Assembly (NCBI GenBank): GCA_947452685.1
Contig: CANGEF010000005.1
Location: forward strand, 1-34,052
Length of the DNA stretch: 34,052 nt
Origin: Flavobacteriales bacterium
GTDB lineage: Bacteria; Bacteroidota; Bacteroidia; Flavobacteriales_D; Sanyastnellaceae
Reading direction: 5' to 3'
Of the stretch, positions 8,801 through 17,511 are shown piece after piece (position 1 is the stretch's first letter; every line of letters starts with the position of its first letter). The translations under genes and the position numbers were made by a program. The notes beneath the pieces are model-generated. The model ran no database searches. It was given only the letters and a program-made list of their open reading frames with translations, and was not told the origin of the DNA.

Positions 8801-9898
8801 ATGATGAAAAAAATTACCCTCATTGCCTTATCATTAATGGCTTTCTCAAACGTTTTCGCTCAAATGAATGCCGTAATTTATTCTGAAGCAGGCGAAAAGT
8901 TCACCCTCTATCTGAATGGTGAGGCCATGAATAGCACTCCTCAAACGAATGTGAAATTACAAAACCTCACTTCAGAGTTTTATCAAGCCAGAGTAGACTT
9001 TCAAGACGCTACCCTTGCAGATTTCTCTAACAACAACTTTGCTCTTCATCCAGGAATGGAAGTTACTTACCAAGTCAAAAAGAATAAAAAAGGAGAATAC
9101 GTTCTTCGTTATTACACCGAAAACGCAATATCCTCAACAGCCAGTGCAAAACCAACAGAAGACAACAATGCAGTGAAAGATTTTGCTGTTGTAGACGATA
9201 CCCCTGCCAGCACAACTTCAACCCAAACCAACAACAACACGGCTGCAGTGGGTAATTCAAAGACAACAACCACAACCACCATTACTGGAACGAATACCAC
9301 TCCAAATAACAACGGAACAATCGGAATGAACATCAATGTAGACGGTGTAAATATGGGAATGAATGTGAATGATGGAAGTAACACCGGTAATGGTAATGTA
9401 GGAATGAATATTAACGTAGATGGAATGAACATGGGAATTAACATGAACGTTCCAAACATGGATGTTCAAACTTCCGGAACAACAACCACAACTACTACAA
9501 CTAGATCAACCTCTACAAATTCAACTGTTCCAGCACACACTACACGTCCAAGCCAACCAGCCCAAACGCAACCTTCAAACACCACCATTTCAGGAAACGG
9601 AAATTGCACGCGCTCCATGGATGCTACTAGCTTCGGCAAAGCAAAGCAAACCATTGAAAGCAAAGGTTTCGACGACACCAAACTTTCTACTGCGAAGCAA
9701 GTTGCTAAAGCGAATTGCTTAACGACTGACCAAATTCTTGAAATCATGAAAGTATTCGGATTCGAAGACAGCCGATTGGATTTTGCCAAATACGCCTATG
9801 ACTATTGCTTCGATCAAAACAATTACTACAATGTAAGCCAAGGATTCACCTTCGATTCAAGCACCGAAGAATTGAATCAATACATTGAAACGAAATAA
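8801..9898 (+). CDS. Exported DUF4476-like protein with Asn/Gly/Met-rich repeats and Thr-rich low-complexity linkers
   Basis: Signal peptide MMKKITLIALSLMAFSNVFAQ; duplicated GMNINVDGxNMGxNxN; C-terminal SFGKAKQTIESKGFDDTKLSTAKQVAKANCLTTDQILEIMKVFGFEDSRLDFAKYAYDYC resembles DUF4476. Confidence 0.8.
   Translation: MMKKITLIALSLMAFSNVFAQMNAVIYSEAGEKFTLYLNGEAMNSTPQTNVKLQNLTSEFYQARVDFQDATLADFSNNNFALHPGMEVTYQVKKNKKGEYVLRYYTENAISSTASAKPTEDNNAVKDFAVVDDTPASTTSTQTNNNTAAVGNSKTTTTTTITGTNTTPNNNGTIGMNINVDGVNMGMNVNDGSNTGNGNVGMNINVDGMNMGINMNVPNMDVQTSGTTTTTTTTRSTSTNSTVPAHTTRPSQPAQTQPSNTTISGNGNCTRSMDATSFGKAKQTIESKGFDDTKLSTAKQVAKANCLTTDQILEIMKVFGFEDSRLDFAKYAYDYCFDQNNYYNVSQGFTFDSSTEELNQYIETK
9323..9370 (+). repeat. 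Coding repeat unit 1 (GMNINVDGVNMGMNVN)
   Basis: ggaatgaacatcaatgtagacggtgtaaatatgggaatgaatgtgaat; near-duplicate at 9401..9448. Confidence 0.85.
9401..9448 (+). repeat. Coding repeat unit 2 (GMNINVDGMNMGINMN)
   Basis: ggaatgaatattaacgtagatggaatgaacatgggaattaacatgaac; near-duplicate of 9323..9370. Confidence 0.85.
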
Positions 9899-9900
9899 TT

Positions 9901-11271
9901 ATGAAAAACGGCCTTATCCTTTTTATAGCTTTTCTTCTGCTCGGCACTCAAGCTTGTCAAAATAGTAAGCACTACACCAAGCTTGCTCAAAAACAAGATG
10001 CTGCCGGACTAAATAAAGAGGCTTCCGAAAGCTATTACATAGCACTTTGGAAGAAGCGCGCAAATATTGAAGCTCAAATTGGAATGAAAAAAACGGGGCA
10101 AACCGTATTAAACGGAATGCTAAGCGAATTCAACCAAAAAAGCAGCTTCGGAAATAAAAAAGAAGCCGTATACGCGTTCATGTCAGCCAAAGAATACCTC
10201 GCCAAAATCAAGGGCGTTGGCGTTGAACTTCAAATACCCGAATTTTATTTAAGTGATTACGAAAAAGTAAAGAAATCTTATCTCACTGAACTCTACGAGC
10301 AGGGAACAAAATTATTAGAAGAAAATAATTTTACCGACGCTGAAACCAACTTCAACGAAATTGGAAGACTTGATCCAAACTTCAAAGACGCCGGCGATTT
10401 GAAAGACATTGCGTACCTCGAACCCATTTATCAAAAAGCGCTAACCGAGTTTGAAGCAAAGCACTACCGCGCCGCTTATAATGGTTTCGTAAAAGTTGAA
10501 GAACGAAAATTAGGTTACAAAGAATCGGCAAGCCTCAAAATGAGCTGCCTTGAAAAAGGAAAATACACCATTGCATTAATGCCATTTTCAAACGGGACAA
10601 ACATGCAAGGCAGCGACACCAAGGCAACCGCCTATATTTTGAACGCATTAACTCAAATCAACGACCCTTTCCTTCAAGTTATCGATAGAGAAAATTTGAA
10701 CAACATTCTTGCAGAACAACGCATTCAAATGAGCGGCATTTTCTCTGAATCCAATGCCGTTGAAATCGGGAAAATTTCTGGCGCAAAGGCACTCATTACT
10801 GGGACTGTATTGAACCACACCGTTCAAAACGGACAGATTCGCAAAGTCACTCGAAACGGTTTTGAGTCGTACCAAGTGAAAAAGGTAAATGCCGAAGGAA
10901 AAACATTTTACGATACGGAATACAAGCCGGTTCAGTTCGACGAATATTACAACTCTTCTGAATCGAATGTTTCCATTCAATACAAAATGACTTCTATTGA
11001 AACGGCTTCATTAATTAAAAACGATATCTTCACTGAGAAGAACAAAGACGAAGTCATCTATGCCGTGTATGGCGGAAATGCGAATAATTTATTTCCTGCA
11101 AGTGGAAATGTGGTGAACACAAACAGCCGAGATAGAAATGCGTTAAAAGAAATGCTAAACGCACGCAGAAATGTTCGCGATGGCAACGACATAGCAAATG
11201 ATCTATATATTGAAATCGCCAAGAAAATTGCCGATAACGTAAAAACACAAATGCAAACGCTTGTTCCCTAA
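9901..11271 (+). CDS. CsgG-family lipoprotein with N-terminal TPR-like region
   Basis: Lipobox LLLGTQAC; helical repeats (YEQGTKLLEENNFTDAETNFNEIGRLDPN); CsgG-like ALMPFSNGT...VIDRENLNNILAEQRIQMSGIF...ISGAKALITGTV. Confidence 0.78.
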   Translation: MKNGLILFIAFLLLGTQACQNSKHYTKLAQKQDAAGLNKEASESYYIALWKKRANIEAQIGMKKTGQTVLNGMLSEFNQKSSFGNKKEAVYAFMSAKEYLAKIKGVGVELQIPEFYLSDYEKVKKSYLTELYEQGTKLLEENNFTDAETNFNEIGRLDPNFKDAGDLKDIAYLEPIYQKALTEFEAKHYRAAYNGFVKVEERKLGYKESASLKMSCLEKGKYTIALMPFSNGTNMQGSDTKATAYILNALTQINDPFLQVIDRENLNNILAEQRIQMSGIFSESNAVEIGKISGAKALITGTVLNHTVQNGQIRKVTRNGFESYQVKKVNAEGKTFYDTEYKPVQFDEYYNSSESNVSIQYKMTSIETASLIKNDIFTEKNKDEVIYAVYGGNANNLFPASGNVVNTNSRDRNALKEMLNARRNVRDGNDIANDLYIEIAKKIADNVKTQMQTLVP

Positions 11272-12653
11272 TGAAATCATTTCTGAAATATTTGTTTTTT
11301 CTGGGAATCATCTTCTTGAATTCTTGCCGTGAAAAAGATGCGGTAAAGACCGTCGTACCTGCTCCTCAGCCCAAGCCTGAATGGGTATCTACGCGACCTA
11401 TCAACTCTTCCTACTACATCGGAATTGCTACTTGTTCTAAGATTACTCAGCCAACAGATTACCAGGCCATCGCAAAAAAATTAGCTCTGAACGATCTGGC
11501 TACTGAAATTTCGGTAAAGGTTGAAGGGCAAACTTTTTTCAATACCATGGAAGTGAACAAAGACTTCAGCGAGAGCTTTAGTTCAAACGTAACAACATCT
11601 TCTTCAGAATTTTTGGAAGACTTTGAAGTTGCTGGCATTTGGGAAGACAAAGAGACCTATGCGATTTACTACAAGTTAAACAAGGTAGACTACCAATCTA
11701 AAAAGGCTCAAAAAAAAGACAACACCTTGCACTCGGCTCTCGATTATCTTAAAAAAGGAAGAGAGGCTAAAAAATTAGGAAATATCCCTTCAGCCATAGA
11801 CCTCTTTTATCACGGATTATTCGCACTGAAGCCCTATTGGACAGAAGTGAATCAAATGAAAGATGAAAATGGAAATGACATCTTCATAGATAACGAACTG
11901 TTTTCCGAAATCAGAGCAGTGCTTGCCGATCTTCGATTTGAAACAACCTTGAAGACCATTGTACTTTCCTCTGCCAATACCTTCAAAACACAAGTACCCG
12001 TTATGATCACATACAAGGCTGAAGGTGTTAGAGGAATTAATGTCAAGTATGTCTACCAGCGAGACAACTTCATGAAACCAAAAATTGCTATGTCTGATAA
12101 CGACGGAATTATTCTTGCAGACATTGACAATGTGAGCCTGAAAACCAAAAACAATTCGCTTGAATTGAGTTTTGTTATCGACGCGCTGGTTCCGCAAGAT
12201 TTAGATTCAGACCTCGCATTAGCCCTAGTCGCTGGCATAAATACAGATCAAAGAAAAATTCCTATAGAAGTACTAGCACCTAGTTTTTATGTCTCTTCCA
12301 ACGAATTCAAACTAGATGGAACAAAGACTTCCACTCTTGCTGAATCTACTCGGAACACCTTAATCAGTAAGGGAATGAGAATAGCTACCAGCGAAACTTC
12401 TGCAGACTTTGTTATTTACATTAACTCAACTCCAAGAGCAGGAGAAGATATTCAAGGATTTAAAGTTGCCTACATCGATGGGAAGATTTCTGTTAATGAC
12501 ACGAAAACAAACGCCTCTATTTTCGAGCATAGCATTAACGGAGTGAAAGGAGTTCAACTCTCTCATGAAAATGCAGTACTCGAAGCCTACAAGAAAGTTC
12601 GGGAAAATATAGAAACCACCTTGATTAATGAAATAATTAAAATTATTTTGTAA
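11271..12653 (+). CDS. LPP20-family-like lipoprotein
   Basis: Lipobox FLNSC; PEWVSTRPINSSYYIGIATCSK...AIAKKLALNDLATEISVKVEGQT resembles LPP20; start overlaps the upstream stop (TAATG). Confidence 0.72.
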   Translation: MKSFLKYLFFLGIIFLNSCREKDAVKTVVPAPQPKPEWVSTRPINSSYYIGIATCSKITQPTDYQAIAKKLALNDLATEISVKVEGQTFFNTMEVNKDFSESFSSNVTTSSSEFLEDFEVAGIWEDKETYAIYYKLNKVDYQSKKAQKKDNTLHSALDYLKKGREAKKLGNIPSAIDLFYHGLFALKPYWTEVNQMKDENGNDIFIDNELFSEIRAVLADLRFETTLKTIVLSSANTFKTQVPVMITYKAEGVRGINVKYVYQRDNFMKPKIAMSDNDGIILADIDNVSLKTKNNSLELSFVIDALVPQDLDSDLALALVAGINTDQRKIPIEVLAPSFYVSSNEFKLDGTKTSTLAESTRNTLISKGMRIATSETSADFVIYINSTPRAGEDIQGFKVAYIDGKISVNDTKTNASIFEHSINGVKGVQLSHENAVLEAYKKVRENIETTLINEIIKIIL

Positions 12654-12693
12654 GTTTGGCATAATAACTGAAAAGAACGATTTAACTAATATC

Positions 12694-13284
12694 TTGACAA
12701 AAATGAAAACACGCATTACCCTTTTAGCAATTGCTGCAGTGACAATGGTTGCTATCCCTTCTTGTAAGAAGAACAAAGACGAAGTAAAAACTCCAGATCC
12801 AAAAGGAGAAGTAATTATCAATGAATATTGCTCTGGCGATCAATTCAAAAGCACAAAAGATGCTTTTAGATCTACCGCTACTGGCGAAAGTCTAGACCGC
12901 GAAACGGCTAAGAAAAAAGCTCGCTCAAATGCAAATTCTGAAATGGCTAAAACTATTAGCGCAACATTGAAAATTGTTGGAGACAACTACGTTAACTCAA
13001 CTGAAGTAAATAACAAAGAAGAAGTAACCGAATCTTTCAACGAAATGGCTCGCACAGTAGTTGACCAAGAACTTCGCGGTTGCATCGAAATCTGTGAAAA
13101 ATTAACTCAACGTCCTGATGGAACTTATGTAAGCTACGTTGCTCTTGAGTTAAGCGGAAACACTATCGCAGATGCTTACCAAAGCGGTTTGTCTAAAAAC
13201 GACAAATTGAAAGCAGACTACAACTACGAGAAATTCAAAGAGACTTTCGACAAAGAAATGGAAAAACTTTCTCAAGGTAAATAA
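12694..13284 (+). CDS. Small LPP20-like lipoprotein
   Basis: Lipobox MVAIPSC; EYCSGDQFKSTKDAFRSTATGESLDRETAKKKARSNANSEMAKTISATLKI resembles LPP20-type repeats. Confidence 0.7.
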   Translation: MTKMKTRITLLAIAAVTMVAIPSCKKNKDEVKTPDPKGEVIINEYCSGDQFKSTKDAFRSTATGESLDRETAKKKARSNANSEMAKTISATLKIVGDNYVNSTEVNNKEEVTESFNEMARTVVDQELRGCIEICEKLTQRPDGTYVSYVALELSGNTIADAYQSGLSKNDKLKADYNYEKFKETFDKEMEKLSQGK

Positions 13285-13298
13285 TCTTTAACCTCTTC

Positions 13299-13327
13299 AA
13301 AAAGGTCACTTCGGTGACCTTTTTTTT
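13299..13327 (+). terminator. Rho-independent terminator with C(UUCG)G tetraloop
   Basis: AAAAAGGTCAC-TTCG-GTGACCTTTTTTTTT, immediately after the 12694..13284 CDS. Confidence 0.92.
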
Positions 13328-13332
13328 TCACC

Positions 13333-14679
13333 ATGAAATCAATCCTCACCCTTTTATTGGTCTTTGGCTTCGCGGTTGGATTCGGTCAAACCAGTCTGAA
13401 ACTTCATGTTGAGAATATTCCTGCACAAAATTCGAAAAAAGTATTTCTTGAAGCCTTTGAAAAAGACCAATGGCAAATTCTATCAACTTCTGACCTCGAC
13501 GGTTCCGGTTCAGTTTCCATTCCATTTTCGCCTTCACACACAGGGCAATATCGTTTACGCTTTTCAGGAACAGCAAAGTCTTGGACAGACTTTTATATCA
13601 ATCCGAAAACGCTTCCAAAATCGTTAGATGCTAAGCTTGACTTTACAAAGCTGAACGGACTTCCAACTTCACTTTACAATTCTACTGAACAATCAGATTA
13701 TGTTGAATTGGCTACGTTATACGCGAACTTACAACTGGAATACGACGCGTATAAATCAATTACCCACCCCGCTTTTCTAAACAAGCAGAAGATCATCAAT
13801 AGTTGGGTATTAGAAAAAGCAAAACAAGCGTCAAAATCAGAAGCTTATTCCAATTTCGCCCCCCTGTTCTGTCGAAGACTTCCCAATGACTTCAATGAAT
13901 TCGATAGCACAATCTATTTCAAACATTTTCTCGGAAACGTAAACTACAACAACGAAGCAATTTTGTTTCATTACGCTTTTATTCGAGGATTAAACCAATA
14001 CTTCAATCAACTTTACAAAGCGTATCCAAAAGAATATGCGCAGAAATTCACCGATGAATTACTGGGGCGTATGGGAGAAAATGAAGTCGTAAATCAATTC
14101 ATTCATTCTTTCATTTTAAACAAAATGTTAGACTATAAAAATGAAGATGGACTCTCCTACTACCTGAACAATTACGCAGATGGCTGTTCCGATAACACTT
14201 CATTTAGCGTGAACACGAAAAACCTCATTGAATCGCTGAAGAACTGCGCTCCAGGTAAAAAAGCGGCTGAACTGAAATACCCGAATGCTGAAGGCAAACT
14301 AATTTCTCTTGAGGAAACTTGTAAGAAAAATAAGATTACCCTGGTCATGTTTTGGAGAAGCAGCTGTTCACACTGCGAAGAATTCCATCCACAGCTTCAA
14401 GAGATCTACAAAAAATACCATGAAAAGGGTTTAGAGGTCTACGCCATTTCCATTGACAAGGAAGAAGCTCCTTGGAAAAATCACCTGTTAACACATCAGC
14501 AGCCCTGGATCAATGTGCTTCCTCCAATGGAAAAGCGACCTTTCTTAGCTAAACATTACCCTTCTCCGTCTACACCTACCCTTATTGCCCTAGATTCCAA
14601 CATGAAAGTGATTAGTCGGCTCATTATGAGAAGTAAGTTGGAAAATTTCCTTGAAGAAAATAAGGCTTATTTTGAATAA
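13333..14679 (+). CDS. TlpA-like thioredoxin-fold protein, exported
   Basis: Signal peptide MKSILTLLLVFGFAVGFGQ; LVMFWRSSCSHCEEFHPQLQEIYKKYHEKGLEVYAISID with CxxC; N-terminal region resembles DUF4369. Confidence 0.82.
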   Translation: MKSILTLLLVFGFAVGFGQTSLKLHVENIPAQNSKKVFLEAFEKDQWQILSTSDLDGSGSVSIPFSPSHTGQYRLRFSGTAKSWTDFYINPKTLPKSLDAKLDFTKLNGLPTSLYNSTEQSDYVELATLYANLQLEYDAYKSITHPAFLNKQKIINSWVLEKAKQASKSEAYSNFAPLFCRRLPNDFNEFDSTIYFKHFLGNVNYNNEAILFHYAFIRGLNQYFNQLYKAYPKEYAQKFTDELLGRMGENEVVNQFIHSFILNKMLDYKNEDGLSYYLNNYADGCSDNTSFSVNTKNLIESLKNCAPGKKAAELKYPNAEGKLISLEETCKKNKITLVMFWRSSCSHCEEFHPQLQEIYKKYHEKGLEVYAISIDKEEAPWKNHLLTHQQPWINVLPPMEKRPFLAKHYPSPSTPTLIALDSNMKVISRLIMRSKLENFLEENKAYFE

Positions 14680-14684
14680 CCCAC

Positions 14685-14692
14685 TACTTTTG
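14685..14692 (+). promoter_or_regulatory. Candidate Bacteroidota -7 box TACTTTTG upstream of purA
   Basis: Exact match to TAnnTTTG, 16 nt before the purA ATG; no well-spaced -33 element found. Confidence 0.4.
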
Positions 14693-14708
14693 TGCTTTAC
14701 AAATCAGA

Positions 14709-15977
14709 ATGAGCAAAGTAGACGTATTGTTAGGCCTTCAATGGGGCGATGAAGGAAAAGGAAAAATTGTCGATGTATTAACTCCGAAATACGACATCGT
14801 AGCCAGATTTCAAGGCGGACCGAATGCGGGACACACGCTTGAATTCAATGGAACGAAACACGTTCTGCACACTATCCCAAGCGGAATTTTTCATGATCAT
14901 GTAACCAACGTAGTTGGAAATGGTGTTGTGATAGACCCTATTGTTTTCGCGACTGAAATTGAAAAGCTCAAAGCCAAAAATGTTGATGTTGCGTCTCGAC
15001 TGCTACTTTCGAAAAAAGCACATCTCATTCTTCCAACTCACAAACTTCTAGACGCTGCTTCTGAAGCTGAAAAAGGAAAATCTAAAATTGGATCTACGCT
15101 AAAGGGGATCGGCCCAACCTACATGGATAAAACCGGTCGCAATGGCCTTCGCATTGGAGACATCCTTTCTGAAAACTTTAAAGAGAAATACAATACGTTA
15201 GTCGAAAAGCACAAGAAAATGCTTTCGCACTTTCAATTTGAATATTCCTTAGACGAGATGGAAACCGCATGGTTTCAAGGCATTGAGTTATTGAAGACAC
15301 TTCAGTTCATAGACAGTGAGAACTATCTTCACAAGGCCATTCGTGAAGACAAAAAGATTCTAGCGGAAGGAGCTCAAGGTTCACTTCTTGACATAGACTT
15401 TGGTTCATATCCGTTTGTCACTTCCAGCAACACCGTTGCTGCCGGAGCATGCACGGGATTGGGTGTAGCACCAAATTCAATTGGCTCTGCTTTCGGTATT
15501 TTCAAAGCCTATTGCACTCGCGTAGGTAGCGGACCTTTTCCCACTGAATTAGAAAATGAAGTCGGAGAAAGAATGCGTAAAGAAGGAAACGAATTCGGAT
15601 CAACAACCGGACGCCCTCGTCGTTGCGGATGGTTAGACATTCCTGCGCTTCGCTACGCTTGTCGTTTAAACGGAATTACCGAATTATACATGATGAAGGC
15701 AGACGTGCTGAGCATCTTCGATGAAATTCTAATCTGCACTCATTACAACATCAATGGTATTCAAACAGATGAAATGCCTTATGATTTGTTAGATGGAAAA
15801 GTTGAACCTGTTTACACTTCGCTCAAGGGGTGGAACACTGACTTAACCAAAATCAGAACCATTCAAGAATTCCCACAAGAACTTTCCGATTACATCGCGT
15901 TTATTGAAAAGCAATTGGAAATTCCAATTACCTATGTTTCTGTAGGACCAGACCGTGATCAAACCATTGTAAGATAA
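14709..15977 (+). CDS. purA: Adenylosuccinate synthase
   Basis: LLGLQWGDEGKGKIVD, GGPNAGHT, GTLKGIGPTYMDK, EGAQGSLLDIDFGSYPFVTSSNT, TGRPRRCGWLD. Confidence 0.98.
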   Translation: MSKVDVLLGLQWGDEGKGKIVDVLTPKYDIVARFQGGPNAGHTLEFNGTKHVLHTIPSGIFHDHVTNVVGNGVVIDPIVFATEIEKLKAKNVDVASRLLLSKKAHLILPTHKLLDAASEAEKGKSKIGSTLKGIGPTYMDKTGRNGLRIGDILSENFKEKYNTLVEKHKKMLSHFQFEYSLDEMETAWFQGIELLKTLQFIDSENYLHKAIREDKKILAEGAQGSLLDIDFGSYPFVTSSNTVAAGACTGLGVAPNSIGSAFGIFKAYCTRVGSGPFPTELENEVGERMRKEGNEFGSTTGRPRRCGWLDIPALRYACRLNGITELYMMKADVLSIFDEILICTHYNINGIQTDEMPYDLLDGKVEPVYTSLKGWNTDLTKIRTIQEFPQELSDYIAFIEKQLEIPITYVSVGPDRDQTIVR

Positions 15978-15987
15978 CCCTTCAACA

Positions 15988-17511
15988 ATACACTACTTCG
16001 TTAAAATAATTCTTGTTGCGCTTTCCGTTTTTCTGATATCGCAGAAGACCGCTGGACAAGCCAAACACGTGCAATTGGTGCATGCCGATAAAATTGCATT
16101 CAATAAAAATTTAATCAACGGACAACGCCTCATTGGAAACGTTCATCTAAACTTCGACGGAACAAATTTTTATTGCGACTCTGCCTATAAATTCAGCAAC
16201 GGAAATTTCCAAGCATTCGGAAACATTCGAGTAAACAAGCCTGGAGAGTATTCCATTTCCGGAAAAAAATTATTCTTCACAGATGCAACTCAATCTGCAA
16301 CACTGAACGAAAACTGCGTCTTTTCTGACGGAGCAATGACACTAACTTCACCGAACATGGCCTACAACATGAAGACTGAAGTGGCTACTTACATGGGTGG
16401 TGGTAAAGTCGTGTCAAGTAAAAATAGCAACGAGCTCGTTTCTCAAACCGGAAGGTATCACAGCCCTTCAAATAACTTCACCTTTCGAAGAAAAGTAACT
16501 GTTAAAAACAAAGACTACACTGTTGTTTCAGACACTATGCTTTACAATACGGTTACAGAGATTTCATACTTCTACGGACCCACAACCATTACAGGAAAAG
16601 ATCTTGAAATAAAATGCGAGAACGGCTACTTCAATTCAAAAACAGAAACCTGTAGCTTCAAAAAAAATGCACGCGTAAAATCGAAAGAACAAACCCTTTT
16701 CGGAGATAGTATTTTTTACAATGGAAAAGAAAAATGGGGTGAAGCATTTCAAAATGTAATTATCGTAGACAACAACTCCGATTTAACCATTCGTGGCAAC
16801 TACGGAAGGCATGAGGAAATCAATGAAATTTCCTGGGTAACTGGAAAAAGTATTCTCGAAAAAACGCTTGAAAACAAAGACACTCTTTTCATTGTTGCCG
16901 ACACTCTTTTCGCAAAAAAAACCAGCGCAGAACAGCGCGACATTAAGGCGTATCACCATGTGCTCATGTTCAGCAAAGACTTACAAGGAAAGTGCGACTC
17001 GCTTTCGCTTTCGGAAGCCGATTCAATCATGCGAATGTTTTACACTCCGGTGTTGTGGAACGATGCAAATCAACTTACAGGAACGGAAATAAATCTGCAT
17101 TTCAAAAACGACAGTTTAGACTTCCTTTTTGTTCCTGAAAAAAGTTTCTTAGCATCTGAAGTTGTCCCAGGATATTTCAATCAGATAAAAGGAAAATCGC
17201 TGCACGGACAATTCATTAAAAACGATCTTCATGAGGTTCAAATTAAAGGCAACGGTCAGCTCGCTTATTTCTCAACGGAAGAAAAAAGCACGCGTACCAA
17301 ACTCACTGGATTGAACAGAACCGACTGTTCGAATATTCGAATTGAATTGAAAGAAAAAGCCATTCAAAAAGTGACACTCGAAAACGAACCCAACAGTTTG
17401 TACAACAGCATTAAAAAAACAAAATCCTCACAATTCAAATTGGAGGATTTTATCTGGCGCGGAAATGAGCGCCCAAATTCGAAAGAAGACCTTTTGAACT
17501 TACGCAAATAA
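15988..17511 (+). CDS. OstA/LptA-like exported protein; signal peptide upstream of the first canonical start codon (GTG 16069)
   Basis: Repeated OstA-like beta-strand pattern ([37 protein letters not shown]). In-frame from ATA 15988: [29 protein letters not shown], a signal peptide. Only ATA/ATT/CTG are available as starts in that segment. Confidence 0.78.
   Translation: MHYFVKIILVALSVFLISQKTAGQAKHVQLVHADKIAFNKNLINGQRLIGNVHLNFDGTNFYCDSAYKFSNGNFQAFGNIRVNKPGEYSISGKKLFFTDATQSATLNENCVFSDGAMTLTSPNMAYNMKTEVATYMGGGKVVSSKNSNELVSQTGRYHSPSNNFTFRRKVTVKNKDYTVVSDTMLYNTVTEISYFYGPTTITGKDLEIKCENGYFNSKTETCSFKKNARVKSKEQTLFGDSIFYNGKEKWGEAFQNVIIVDNNSDLTIRGNYGRHEEINEISWVTGKSILEKTLENKDTLFIVADTLFAKKTSAEQRDIKAYHHVLMFSKDLQGKCDSLSLSEADSIMRMFYTPVLWNDANQLTGTEINLHFKNDSLDFLFVPEKSFLASEVVPGYFNQIKGKSLHGQFIKNDLHEVQIKGNGQLAYFSTEEKSTRTKLTGLNRTDCSNIRIELKEKAIQKVTLENEPNSLYNSIKKTKSSQFKLEDFIWRGNERPNSKEDLLNLRK
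17413..17451 (-). terminator. Candidate glyA terminator embedded in the 3' coding end of the OstA-like gene
   Basis: Minus strand: AAAATCCTC-CAATTTGAATTG-T-GAGGATTTT-G-TTTTTTT; 9-bp outer stem plus inner stem followed by a T-run; ~50 nt past the glyA stop. Confidence 0.72.

Noticed and set aside
9075-9789. Antisense ORFs (9075-9275, 9112-9459, 9257-9469, 9466-9789)
   Set aside because: Arise from the low-complexity Thr/Asn coding sequence on the plus strand, giving Val/Ile-rich reverse translations with no signal or domain.
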